Shown here in pieces: positions 20,433 through 29,096 of a stretch of 64,000 nt of DNA (positions are counted from its first letter, which is position 1; every line of letters begins with the position of its first letter). Origin of the DNA: Paenibacillus sabuli (GTDB taxonomy: Bacteria; Bacillota; Bacilli; Paenibacillales; Paenibacillaceae). The notes beneath the pieces are model-generated. The model saw only the letters and a program-made list of their open reading frames with translations. It was not told where the DNA came from and made no database searches. The translations under genes and the position numbers were made by a program. Location of the stretch: contig NZ_JACXIZ010000013.1 in assembly GCF_014705605.1 (NCBI RefSeq), positions 158,786-222,785 on the forward strand, given 5' to 3'.

Positions 20433-20797
20433 CGGCGGGGCGGACCTGGATCGCTGCGGCCGAGCTCGAAGACCTGCGGCAAGGCGTGGCCAAGCTGGTG
20501 GTGATCGGCGGGATCGAGCTTGGCTTATTTCGGGAGAGCGAGCGGGTATATGCCGTCCGCAATCTGTGCCCCCACGCGTTGGCGCCGATCTGTGCGGGCA
20601 AGGTCGAAGGCGTGCTCGTAGCCGATGCCGATGGCGCGTACGATTATCAAGCTGAGCGGCGCGTGCTCCGCTGCCCGTGGCATCACTGGGAATTCGAGCT
20701 GGACGGCGGCCGGGCAGTCTGCAACATTCGTCAACGCATCCAGACCTTCGAGACTAAAATCGCGGACGGCAAGGTATGGGTATGGATCAAGCCATGA
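20429..20797 (+). CDS. Small Rieske [2Fe-2S] protein
   Basis: A 122-residue stand-alone Rieske protein. The two cluster-binding motifs are CPH (in RNLCPHALAP) and CPWHH (in LRCPWHHWEF), giving the two Cys and two His ligands. The size and lack of any other domain suggest a ferredoxin-like electron carrier rather than an oxygenase subunit. The start overlaps the amidohydrolase stop (ATGA), so the two proteins are likely made together and may act in one pathway. No oxygenase or reductase gene is adjacent. Confidence 0.88.
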   Translation: MTAGRTWIAAAELEDLRQGVAKLVVIGGIELGLFRESERVYAVRNLCPHALAPICAGKVEGVLVADADGAYDYQAERRVLRCPWHHWEFELDGGRAVCNIRQRIQTFETKIADGKVWVWIKP

Positions 20798-20824
20798 GGA
20801 CGCCTTCCAGAGCGGCATATCATT

Positions 20825-22612
20825 CTATACATCAATATCGACCATCGTCTTGACCCGCTCGGGGTAGTCGGTGATAATGCCGTCGATCTTGTACTTGAGC
20901 ACCTCGCGCAGGTTGCGCTCCGTGTTGACCGTCCACACCCAGACCTCGCGGCCGTTCTTGTGGGCGCGGTCGATCAGCCGCTCCGAGAGCATCACCTGCT
21001 CCACCGTGTAGAAGTCGACATCGAGCGACGATAGATCGCCCGCTGCGAGGAAGAGAATCTGCCCGACCTTGATGTCCGGATCGCGCAGCCGAACCTCGCG
21101 CAGGATCTGGCTGTCGAAGGACTGGATGTAGCACTGATCCGCCATCTCGAAGGCGTTGATCAGCTCGACGACCTTGCCCGCCAGCTCGTCGCCGGGCCCG
21201 TACGGCTTGATCTCGATGATCAACCGGGCCTGGTCCTTGACCGCCGGCAGCACCTCGGCCAGCGCCGGGATGCGCTCGCCCGCGTATTCCTCGAACAGTT
21301 GCCCGATGTCGAGCCGCTGCAGCTCCTCGAAGGTCAGCTCGTCCACGCGCTGCGGCACGCCGGCTACCCGGCTCAGCGTGTTGTCGTGATTAAGCACGAC
21401 GACGCCGTCCTTGGACAGCTGCACGTCGATCTCGATCGCATCCGCGCCCTTGTCGATCGCCGACTGGATGGCGCTCATCGAGTTCTCCGGCGCATGCAGC
21501 TTGTCGCCGCGATGCGCCGCCACGAGCACGTCCCACTTGACATAGATCAGGCTGTCATTGATCGCGTAGCTGAGGAAGAAGGCCAGCGTCAAGTACACCG
21601 CCAATGCCGAGGCGAACACCGTGTTCTTGTGGCGGCGCCTCAGCGGCAGCGTAGTCACACGACGCTCCAGGCGCGCCAGCGCGCCGCCCGAGACGATCGT
21701 CATCTCATCCCACGGCCGCGTGCCCTGCAGCCGCTTCAGCAGGTAATACATCCGCGTCAGGAAGATGATATTGAGCGGGACGAGCAGCAGGGTGAACAGA
21801 TACGTCAGGAAGCTCGAGAGCGTCAGCGAGTAGCGGCTCGTGAAGTAACGCAGGATGTCCAGATTGAGCCAATCCGGCAAGTACGCCAGCGCCGACAGCG
21901 TCCCGAAGCTGAGCGACAGCAGCAGCGCGTTGAGCAGCAGGAGGCAGACGAGCAGCTTGAGCTGATTGCGATGCGTCAAGGCAAAGCTGCTGCGAATCGC
22001 CTTCGTGATGGACTGGCCTTCGATCATGATGAAGTGCAGCACAAAAATCCACCGCAGCACGACGTAGACCGCCCCCGCCACAGCGAGCGCATACACGATG
22101 ATCAACAGCGTCGAGCTGTCGTAGACTTGACTATTGAGAAAAATCGGCACATTGATGATCGACGTAAAGATCGAGATGAGCGGCGAGTCGACGAACGGCA
22201 TCAGAATCAGCAAAAAAAACATGAGCTGAATCAGACCAAAGCCGAACAGCTTGGGCGTCTTGGCGAGCACGGTCAGCAGCGCCTCGGTCGTCAGCACGCG
22301 CTGGCCGAAATATTTTTTGTGTGCAATGACGATCAGGACGCCAAATTCGACAAACAACGCAAAAACGGCAATAAACCCGATCATCATCGAGCCTGCCGCG
22401 CCTTGGTAGGTTAACGCGACCTTGTATACGTCGCCGTTGAGCAGCGAGCCCGAGCCGAACGCGCGCACGACCCGCGTAAATACATACGCCATCAGCGGCA
22501 CGAAAATAAAGCTGATCGCGAGCATGTAAAAGAACTCGAACACCAGGTGTTGTTTGTAGCTTTTGCGAAAATCGAGCAGCGTTTTTTTGAACAACCGCAC
22601 CAACAATCTCAT
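20825..22612 (-). CDS. Membrane glycerophosphodiester phosphodiesterase
   Basis: A 595-residue protein. The first 340 residues hold several membrane segments matching the GPDPase membrane domain (PF10110). The last 240 form a GDPD TIM barrel with the catalytic signatures AHRG, APEN, EIDVQL and NHDNTL. It hydrolyses glycerophosphodiesters to glycerol-3-phosphate and an alcohol; the membrane-attached form may act on lipid-derived or teichoic acid-derived diesters. The ATG at 22612 has GGAG eight bases upstream. It converges with the Rieske operon, with the two genes ending 27 bp apart. Confidence 0.9.
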   Translation of the reverse strand: MRLLVRLFKKTLLDFRKSYKQHLVFEFFYMLAISFIFVPLMAYVFTRVVRAFGSGSLLNGDVYKVALTYQGAAGSMMIGFIAVFALFVEFGVLIVIAHKKYFGQRVLTTEALLTVLAKTPKLFGFGLIQLMFFLLILMPFVDSPLISIFTSIINVPIFLNSQVYDSSTLLIIVYALAVAGAVYVVLRWIFVLHFIMIEGQSITKAIRSSFALTHRNQLKLLVCLLLLNALLLSLSFGTLSALAYLPDWLNLDILRYFTSRYSLTLSSFLTYLFTLLLVPLNIIFLTRMYYLLKRLQGTRPWDEMTIVSGGALARLERRVTTLPLRRRHKNTVFASALAVYLTLAFFLSYAINDSLIYVKWDVLVAAHRGDKLHAPENSMSAIQSAIDKGADAIEIDVQLSKDGVVVLNHDNTLSRVAGVPQRVDELTFEELQRLDIGQLFEEYAGERIPALAEVLPAVKDQARLIIEIKPYGPGDELAGKVVELINAFEMADQCYIQSFDSQILREVRLRDPDIKVGQILFLAAGDLSSLDVDFYTVEQVMLSERLIDRAHKNGREVWVWTVNTERNLREVLKYKIDGIITDYPERVKTMVDIDV

Positions 22613-22824
22613 GCATCCAACTCCATTTGCGCTGTGTCAGGCCGGAAGCTGTGCCGGGCCGAGTATATTGAGCTACATTATACCATACCCTTCCGCAGCG
22701 AAACATCCGCCCAAACCACGTACACCTGGAATGAGACCTTCGCGCGCCGCTTATTCCACCGCCGGAGCCCGCCCGAGCCGATCTCGTCGTGCAACCTCGT
22801 TTTTTGCGTTTCAATTCAAAAGAA

Positions 22825-22857
22825 AACAGGCCATCCGCTTCATGCGGATAGCCTGTT
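22825..22857 (-). terminator. Terminator hairpin after the ThuA-like gene
   Basis: The stem AACAGGC plus ATCCGC pairs across a short loop and is followed on the minus strand by TTTTCTTTT. It lies about 60 bp after the ThuA-like stop codon and upstream of the phosphodiesterase gene on the same strand, separating the two units. Confidence 0.75.
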
Positions 22858-22917
22858 CAACAGATCGCCAAGCAAGATCGAGAAACGTCGCAACATCCGC
22901 TCGGCCCGCCCGTTCCG

Positions 22918-23646
22918 CTAGATTTGCTCCAGCGGCTTGGCCTTGCCGCGCACGGGCGCGGCCGAGTCGACCGGGGCGGCCCAGCGCACGCCGTTGGCGA
23001 TGACGCGGCGCACGTCCGCGTTGAAATACGTCGGGAACGTCTCGTGGCCGGGACGGAAATAGAAGATTTTGCCCTGTCCGCGATGCCAGCAACAGCCGCT
23101 GCGGAACACCTCGCCGCCCTGGAACCAGCTCGTGAACACGAGCTCGTCCGGCTGCGGGATGTCGAAATGCTCGCCGTACATCTCCTCGCTCTCCAGCTCG
23201 ATGTATTCGCCGATGCCTGCGACGATCGGATGGCCGGGCCGCACGACCCACAACCGCTCGCGCTCTCCCTTCGGACCGGCGACGCGCCATTTCAGATCGC
23301 AGCCGGTGCCCATCAGCTTTTTGAAAATTTTCGAGAAATGGCCGGAATGCAGCACGACCAGTCCCATGCCCGCCATCACGCGCGCATGGACGCGCTCTAC
23401 GATCTCGTCCTGCACCTCGCCGTGCGCCATATGGCCCCACCAGATCAGCACGTCGGTCTTGGCCAGGACCTCCTCGCTCAGCCCGTGCTCCGCCTCGTCC
23501 AGCGTCGCGTAGGTCAATTCAAAATCGTCCGGCATGCCCGCGCCGATCGCGCGGTGAATGCCGTCCGGATAGACGCGCTGCACCTCTTCATTTTTTTGCT
23601 CATGCCGGTATTCGTTCCAGATGGTGACGTTGATGGATGCTTTCAC
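22918..23646 (-). CDS. ThuA-domain protein (glutamine amidotransferase-like fold)
   Basis: About 242 residues matching the ThuA (trehalose utilisation) family: TIWNEYRHE at the N-terminus, [27 protein letters not shown] and the C-terminal [15 protein letters not shown] with [15 protein letters not shown]. ThuA proteins occur in sugar-use operons; their exact reaction is poorly defined. The GTG at 23646 is chosen because GGGAGGA sits seven bases upstream; the in-frame TTG six bases earlier is too close to that site. It is divergent from an AraC regulator, which probably controls it. Confidence 0.87.
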   Translation of the reverse strand: MKASINVTIWNEYRHEQKNEEVQRVYPDGIHRAIGAGMPDDFELTYATLDEAEHGLSEEVLAKTDVLIWWGHMAHGEVQDEIVERVHARVMAGMGLVVLHSGHFSKIFKKLMGTGCDLKWRVAGPKGERERLWVVRPGHPIVAGIGEYIELESEEMYGEHFDIPQPDELVFTSWFQGGEVFRSGCCWHRGQGKIFYFRPGHETFPTYFNADVRRVIANGVRWAAPVDSAAPVRGKAKPLEQI

Positions 23647-23707
23647 TTCCAATTCCTCCCGTACCGATTGATCAATTCACGTTTCGCGTGTAGACTACAA
23701 CTAACAT

Positions 23708-23721
23708 GGTAAACGTTTTCG
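23708..23721. promoter_or_regulatory. Possible operator, cre/LacI-like palindrome
   Basis: GGTAAACGTTTTCG lies between the divergent ThuA-like and AraC genes. The AAACGTTT core is typical of LacI/CcpA-family operators, but it is a single short match that does not fit the CcpA consensus fully, so it is only a candidate for carbon control. Confidence 0.3.
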
Positions 23722-23782
23722 AGGCCCAGGCCTATACCCGCAACGGGGAAATTATTATTCGATTTTGTGATGAGGGATGACA

Positions 23783-24694
23783 ATGCAAGCCGAAGCGCTT
23801 CACGAACAGGTCATATATCAAAACAATGCGCTGCGCCTGAAGGTGTGGCCGATTCAAACCCGCGACTCCACCAATCTGCGCAGGCCGTGGCATTATCACG
23901 AACAGATGGAGTTGCTCTACCTCTACGAAGGGGCGATGCTCGTGCAGCTGGAGCAGCAGATGCTGCGCGCCAGGGCCGGCGACGTCGTCGTCATCGACTC
24001 CAATCAGCTGCACCGGACGGCCAATGCCGGGGAGGGCCTGCTCTCCTATCTCGTGCTGCAGGTCGATCTGGACGCCTACTACGACTCCGCCAGCATGATG
24101 TACTATAGCGCCCTCTCCCATCCGCTGCACCGGCTCGGCGAGCTCAACGAAGCGATCGGCGAGGATGCCGACGCGCGCGACGCGATCGGGCGGTGCATCC
24201 GGGACATCTACGCCGAGATGTCGGACATGCGGCTCGGTTACGAGCTGGGCGTGAGCCATAGCGTCAAGCGCATCATGCTCGAGCTGGTGCGCTGCGACCG
24301 CGGCCGCCAGTTGCTCAGTCCGCAGGAGGCCGACGCCATGCTGCGCTGGAAGCCGGTGCTCGATCACATCGAGCACCATCTATACGAGCGGCTGGACATT
24401 CGCGCCCTGAGCCAGCTCGCCTATATGAGCTACCACCACTTCTCCAAGAGCTTCAAGCAAGCGATGGGCATGAACGTGACGCATTACATCAACTGGAAGC
24501 GCATCAAGCGCGCCGAACGGCTGCTGCTGACCCAGCATACGTCCGTCCGCGAGATCGCGGATCAGGTCGGCCTGCCCAATCTGTCGCACTTCTACAAGAT
24601 GTTCCAGAAGTTCAACGGACTCTCGCCGCGGCAGTACCGCAAGCAGTTCCTGCCCGATCTGCAGGCCCATCCGGACGCGTTCGGGGAGCCTTGA
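23783..24694 (+). CDS. AraC-family transcriptional regulator
   Basis: A 303-residue regulator. The N-terminal cupin domain contains RPWHYHEQMELLYLYEG and VVVIDSNQLHR; the C-terminal double helix-turn-helix contains ALSQLAYMSYHHFSKSFK and REIADQVGLPNLSHFYKMF. The ATG at 23783 has GAGG seven bases upstream; the ATG six bases earlier is too close to it. It is divergent from the ThuA-like gene, which suggests a sugar-responsive switch. Confidence 0.88.
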   Translation: MQAEALHEQVIYQNNALRLKVWPIQTRDSTNLRRPWHYHEQMELLYLYEGAMLVQLEQQMLRARAGDVVVIDSNQLHRTANAGEGLLSYLVLQVDLDAYYDSASMMYYSALSHPLHRLGELNEAIGEDADARDAIGRCIRDIYAEMSDMRLGYELGVSHSVKRIMLELVRCDRGRQLLSPQEADAMLRWKPVLDHIEHHLYERLDIRALSQLAYMSYHHFSKSFKQAMGMNVTHYINWKRIKRAERLLLTQHTSVREIADQVGLPNLSHFYKMFQKFNGLSPRQYRKQFLPDLQAHPDAFGEP

Positions 24695-24761
24695 TGTGAT
24701 CCAGGTTCCGCTCCTTTGCGTGTCAGAGCGTGTACCCTATTCACAGCAGAGGAGTGTGCGC

Positions 24762-26351
24762 ATGAAAAAATATCTCAAGAAAACCGTCGTGCCGGCGTTG
24801 GGGCTGGCTTTGGCGCTACCGTCGCTGGCGATGGCGCAGCCTGCATACGAGCAAGATGACGCCACCGATACCTCGATCGGCAACCTGAGGGCGGAGCTGG
24901 GCCAGAATCTCGGCGAACACGCCGCGCTGGCGGTCATCGTGATGCAAAAAGGCATCGACGGCGCCGACGATTTTGACGAGGCCGCGGGTGCGCTGGCAAA
25001 CAATACGGATGACCTCGCCGCCTCCATCGGCAAGGTATACGGCGATTTGGCCGCTCAGGACTTTGAAGAGATGTGGAGCGCGCATATCGGCTTTTTCGTC
25101 GACTACGTCGAGGGCGAAGCCGCCGGCGACGAAGCGATGAAGGACGAGGCGCTGGAGGACTTGTCCGGCTACAAGGAAGACTTCTCCGAATTCCTGGCCG
25201 GCGCCACGGGACAAGAGGCTGACACGATCGCCCAGGGCTTGCAGACGCATGTCGAGCAGTTGATCGGCGCCTTCGACGACTATGTGGACGAGGACTACGA
25301 CGAGGCGTATGATAGCATGCGCGACGCGTACGGTCACATGTACATGACCGCGAAGCTGCTCTCGGCCGGCATCGCCGACCGCTACGTCGATACGTACGGC
25401 GTGACCGACGCCGATACGCCTGCGGTCGATCTGCGCGCCAAGCTCAGCGAGCAACTGGGCGAGCATGCGATACTGGCCGTACTGGCGATGCAAAAAGGCA
25501 TCGACGGCGCGCCGGACTTCGGTGCCGCAGCGGACGCCTTGAACGCCAACACCGAGGCGCTCACGGCCTCGATCGGCGCCGTATACGGCGAGGAAGCCGC
25601 CGACGCCTTCCACACGATCTGGACCAATCATATCGGCTACTTCGTGGACTACGTGACGGCGACGGCCGCTAACGACCGCGAAGCCAAGCAAGAGGCGCTC
25701 GATGATCTGGCGCAGTACAAGCAGGACTTCTCCGAATTCCTGGCCGGCGCCAATCCGAATCTCGAAGCGGCCGCGCTCGCCGAAGGCCTGCAGACGCATA
25801 TTGAGCAATTGATCGGGTCCTTCGACGACTATGTCGCCGCAGACTACGACGACGCCTATTCGGCGGAGCGCGAGGCGTACCAGCACATGCATAGGGTCGG
25901 CGCTCTGCTCTCCAAGGCGATCGTCTCGCAATTCAGCGGCGACGGCGATACGGGCAGCGACATGGACATGGACGGTCCACAAAAAATCTGGCTCGGCGTC
26001 GATGACGACAAGCTGATCGTGGACGACATGACGATCCCGATGGACGTCGAGCCGTTCATCGAGCGCGGCACGACCTATGTCCCGCTGCGCTTCATGAGCG
26101 AAGCCGTCGGCGCGGACATCCGCTGGGACAACACGACCAAGACCGCCTGGATCATGACCGGCGGCAACACCGCCGAATTCTGGGCGGGCATGGATGAGAT
26201 GGAGCTCAACGGCGAGCGCATGGACGTCGGCCACGAAGTCAAGCTGCGCGACGGACGGGTGCAGATTCCGCTGCGCTTCATCACGGAGCTGCTCGGCTGG
26301 TCGGTGCACTACAACGGCGCGGACGGCTCGATCACACTGAAAAAGACGTAA
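24762..26351 (+). CDS. Secreted protein: two His-rich helical repeats plus copper amine oxidase-N domain
   Basis: A 529-residue exported protein. Signal peptide to about residue 26, then two similar all-helical units (about 41-205 and 223-388) repeating at 182-183 residues. Each unit keeps LGEHA, MQKGIDGA, HIGxFVDYV, DFSEFLAGA, LQTHxEQLIGxFDDYV and a late HM, so four His positions per unit are conserved (H53/H235, H108/H290, H163/H346, H192/H375). The C-terminal 120 residues match the copper amine oxidase N-terminal (stalk) domain PF07833 (VDVEPFIERGTTYVPLRF, IPLRFITELLGW), common in Paenibacillus surface proteins. The ATG at 24762 follows GAGGAG. The function is unknown; the His pattern suggests metal or heme binding. 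Confidence 0.85.
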   Translation: MKKYLKKTVVPALGLALALPSLAMAQPAYEQDDATDTSIGNLRAELGQNLGEHAALAVIVMQKGIDGADDFDEAAGALANNTDDLAASIGKVYGDLAAQDFEEMWSAHIGFFVDYVEGEAAGDEAMKDEALEDLSGYKEDFSEFLAGATGQEADTIAQGLQTHVEQLIGAFDDYVDEDYDEAYDSMRDAYGHMYMTAKLLSAGIADRYVDTYGVTDADTPAVDLRAKLSEQLGEHAILAVLAMQKGIDGAPDFGAAADALNANTEALTASIGAVYGEEAADAFHTIWTNHIGYFVDYVTATAANDREAKQEALDDLAQYKQDFSEFLAGANPNLEAAALAEGLQTHIEQLIGSFDDYVAADYDDAYSAEREAYQHMHRVGALLSKAIVSQFSGDGDTGSDMDMDGPQKIWLGVDDDKLIVDDMTIPMDVEPFIERGTTYVPLRFMSEAVGADIRWDNTTKTAWIMTGGNTAEFWAGMDEMELNGERMDVGHEVKLRDGRVQIPLRFITELLGWSVHYNGADGSITLKKT

Positions 26352-26384
26352 AGCATTAAGATGTTGATGTTACTTTGAAATTGC

Positions 26385-26420
26385 AAAAAAACGTGCCGCA
26401 GCGTAGCGGCACGTTTTTTT
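26385..26420 (+). terminator. Rho-independent terminator
   Basis: Perfect stem ACGTGCCGC with a six-base loop, flanked by A7 and T7, about 33 bp after the stop of the secreted repeat protein. It also marks the left limit of the AT-rich island. Confidence 0.93.
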
Positions 26421-26750
26421 AATAATATTTTTGTTTCCATCCTCACCATTTACAGATTTACGTTTTACTTTTTTCTATTTTAACCCCCACCGGGTACGCT
26501 TTCGTTTCGTCGGCTACAAGCAACGATTCCATGACGATTAAAGTTTCTAGCTTTATCTTACGTTTTAACTTCAACGTACCTCAAGCAGGGGGTTAAGTTG
26601 AGAGTGTCGAAGTAGGAGTATGTATAACGATTTCCTTTTTAAGCTATGCATACAGTATAATGCAAGTAAGATGCCTTGCAGAGGTTTGCACTCAAGGATC
26701 AGGGTAAGACTGTATATAAAAGTTAATCTAGGTTTAAAGGAGTTGATCAG
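26421..26750. other. AT-rich leader of the island, with long-range inverted repeat
   Basis: This stretch has no gene. It is much richer in A/T than the sequence to its left. TTAACCCCC and GGTACG at 26480-26498 are repeated in inverted orientation as CGTACC and GGGGGTTAA at 26575-26596, so the 120-bp segment could fold or could be ends of a small element. A -10-like TATAAT lies at 26656-26661 with a short TGCAAG/CTTGCA hairpin just after it (26661-26680). These may belong to the promoter of the ATPase gene. No clear -35 box was found. Confidence 0.45.
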
Positions 26751-28286
26751 ATGTTTAATTCATGGACGTTAAAAGTTCGTGACTTCGGAAAAATCAGTAA
26801 GGCGGATATACGAGTAACGCCATTTATGATGTTAGTTGGCGAAAACAATAGTGGGAAAAGTTACATACTTGAGCTTCTTTGGGGTGTTTTCAAAAATTTA
26901 AACAGTTTGTTTAAAAATCAATTTGATGAGGATAGAGATTTTATTGATTTGTGCAGTAAGTTAAATGAAAAAATTAAAAACTCTGTAACTTACGATATTT
27001 GGGAACAGGATTCAATTACTACAATTGATATAAATGAAGAGCAGCAAAAAAAACTTATGGAAATCTTGAACCGATCTTTAAAAAAGGAAAAAGACTGGCT
27101 GGTTAAAGAAATATTTAATCATTCAATGGAGATTGGATCTTTAGAAATTCTTAGAGATATGTTTTATAACCTAAAAGTTGAAATCTCAATGCAAAATATT
27201 TTATCTACAGAAATTGTTAAAAAGGATGGAGCTGATGAGGGACAAGAGGTATCTGTGTCTAAGAAGGCCTTTTTTTTTCAACTATTACTATATGATCCAA
27301 ACGAAAAAGAAGAAGAAGATTTATTTCTTTATGTAGCCGATACTAACAACGCGATTGTTGAGGGAGCGGCACGGGCTGTTATGTTAAGAATAGCTACGAT
27401 GTTAGTTTGTCGCGGTTTTTCAGATAGTCGCAGCTTAATGTTATCAAGAAAATCTTCAAGGAAAAGAAGTGTACAACTGGAAACCCCGGTTTACTTTCCT
27501 GCCTCAAGAACAGGTTTTATGCATACTTATCAATCTATTATCAGCAATCAAAACCAAATTTTTAAAGAAATGCTGAAAAATAGCGAGCTTATTAAACTAT
27601 TTGGGCAAAATTCAGCGACAAATCCTGCACTAAGATTAACTGCTCCAGTAAATGATTTTCTCGAAAAACTATCTGATATTTATATTGATGAGGACCAACA
27701 AACGCGATACGCTGAGGAACTCTCCTTCTTGAAACAGAAAATTTTTAATGGAACAATAACGAAGGATCAAGCACAGGATATTCAGTTTGTTCCAGAGCAA
27801 GGTAAGGGTATTCCTTTGCATGTTACCTCATCATTAGTAGCTGAGCTGGCACCATTATCTTTGTTTTTGGAATCACAATATGACCCACAATTATTAATCA
27901 TTGAAGAATCGGAGTCGCATCTCCATGTTGGAAAACAATTAGAATTAGTTCGCTTATTCTTCAGACTGATAAACAAAGGAAAAGCTATCTGGCTGACTAC
28001 TCATAGTGACAGCTTTGCACAACAGGTCAACAACCTTTTGACCTTGTCCCGCCATCCTCAGAAAGAAAAATTATTTTCTGAACTTGGTTACGAAGCTGCG
28101 GACACACTAAGTGATATTGCATCCTCTTCTTGTTACCAGTTCTATAAATCTCCAGAAGGAAATACTATTGTCGAAGAGGTTGAGCTTGGTGAATATGGTT
28201 ATGCGATCCCGACATTTAACAGTGTGCTTGAAAAGTTGCTTAATGAGACTGTAAAAATTCAAGATTTTGGTGACAAAGATGATTAG
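26751..28286 (+). CDS. AAA/OLD-like ATPase of a putative two-gene defence system
   Basis: A 511-residue SMC/ABC-type ATPase of the AAA_15/OLD class. Walker A GENNSGKS is at 30-37, a PASRTG segment at 250-255, an ABC-like signature VTSSLVAEL at 358-366, Walker B LLIIEE at 381-386 continuing SESHLH (family usual: PEAHLHP), and the H-loop TTH at 416-418. A helical, Lys/Glu-rich insert lies between residues 50 and 245. There is no Toprim domain at the C-terminus, unlike OLD/GajA nucleases. The gene is AT-rich, unlike its neighbours. Its stop overlaps the next gene by eight bases. Proteins of this class often act as phage sensors that control a nuclease partner; that role is inferred here. Confidence 0.85.
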   Translation: MFNSWTLKVRDFGKISKADIRVTPFMMLVGENNSGKSYILELLWGVFKNLNSLFKNQFDEDRDFIDLCSKLNEKIKNSVTYDIWEQDSITTIDINEEQQKKLMEILNRSLKKEKDWLVKEIFNHSMEIGSLEILRDMFYNLKVEISMQNILSTEIVKKDGADEGQEVSVSKKAFFFQLLLYDPNEKEEEDLFLYVADTNNAIVEGAARAVMLRIATMLVCRGFSDSRSLMLSRKSSRKRSVQLETPVYFPASRTGFMHTYQSIISNQNQIFKEMLKNSELIKLFGQNSATNPALRLTAPVNDFLEKLSDIYIDEDQQTRYAEELSFLKQKIFNGTITKDQAQDIQFVPEQGKGIPLHVTSSLVAELAPLSLFLESQYDPQLLIIEESESHLHVGKQLELVRLFFRLINKGKAIWLTTHSDSFAQQVNNLLTLSRHPQKEKLFSELGYEAADTLSDIASSSCYQFYKSPEGNTIVEEVELGEYGYAIPTFNSVLEKLLNETVKIQDFGDKDD

Positions 28287-28935
28287 AATTGGCTTTGATC
28301 TTGCACGAATTAAAGAAGAATATTACTGTAAATTAGAATTAGATGATTTGACCTTTATCCTTACTGAGGATGACGATGAGGGCAGGGCTGAACTTAAGAT
28401 GCGTTTTCAAACAAGTGAGAATTGCGAATTTATCAGGCTGTTAGGGGAAACTGACCATAGCTTACTTAAATACTTGAATAATACCGGTTGCGCAGATGGA
28501 ATCATCGTCGAGAGCGATCTGAGCGACCGCTCTCGATGCAATATTTATATTGTAGAGTTAAAGCGGACTGTCAATGACCAAAAGTGGACTGGAAAAGTCA
28601 GAAAACAGTATAGAGGCGCCACACTAAGGGTCTTATCGTTTCTATCTACATTAGGAATTACTCAAGTATCGAAAATCGAATACATCACCGGGTACGTATA
28701 TTCCAGTATGGATCAACATATAGACGCTGTTAAATCCAAACGGAAGGTTGCTCAGACAAGCTTGATTGGAAAAAAAACATTCTTGGGTATTAAGGACGAA
28801 GAAGTGCTTGAGTGGGAACAAGATGAGATCAGGCTATTTCAAGGAAATTTTAAGCATCGAAAAGTTCAATTGGTACTTAACGATCAAGACGTTGGTACAG
28901 GTGCGGTAAGTATCGAAAATGGCACTTTTAAATAG
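28279..28935 (+). CDS. Unknown protein with PD-(D/E)XK-like nuclease signature
   Basis: A 218-residue protein with no family I can name. The central part reads CADGIIVES, then a strand IYIVELK: Asp73 and Glu93-Leu-Lys95 fit the D...ExK core of PD-(D/E)XK nucleases, followed by a helix with KQYRGATLRVLSFL. The ATG at 28279 is preferred because GGTGA lies five bases upstream; TTG/GTG codons a few triplets earlier are alternatives. It overlaps the ATPase gene by eight bases and shares its AT-rich composition, so the two are one transcription and translation unit. A nuclease effector role is an inference from the motif and context. Confidence 0.75.
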   Translation: MIRIGFDLARIKEEYYCKLELDDLTFILTEDDDEGRAELKMRFQTSENCEFIRLLGETDHSLLKYLNNTGCADGIIVESDLSDRSRCNIYIVELKRTVNDQKWTGKVRKQYRGATLRVLSFLSTLGITQVSKIEYITGYVYSSMDQHIDAVKSKRKVAQTSLIGKKTFLGIKDEEVLEWEQDEIRLFQGNFKHRKVQLVLNDQDVGTGAVSIENGTFK

Positions 28936-29044
28936 TCTAATTTCGACCTAAATTACGAAAGCCCGACCTATCAACTGGAGAAATAATTTACTACTAGGTA
29001 TAGCAACAATTACATTAAAGCGTATTTTCAAACGATACAAGAAA

Positions 29045-29086
29045 AAAGAGCTTGTTCAAGAAAAAAACAACTCGCCCAAGCTCTTT
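29045..29086. terminator. Shared terminator between the island and pncB
   Basis: AAAGAGCTTG and CAAGCTCTTT pair across a 22-base loop. On the minus strand the second arm runs into T6, and on the plus strand it ends in TTT, so it can serve both the AT-rich operon and the convergent pncB gene, whose stop is 11 bp away. Confidence 0.65.
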
Positions 29087-29096
29087 AACTACCGAT

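Noticed and set aside
26751..28935. Assignment of the pair to Septu, Gabija or PARIS
   Set aside because: No HNH, UvrD-like helicase, Toprim or DUF4435 features were visible in either protein.
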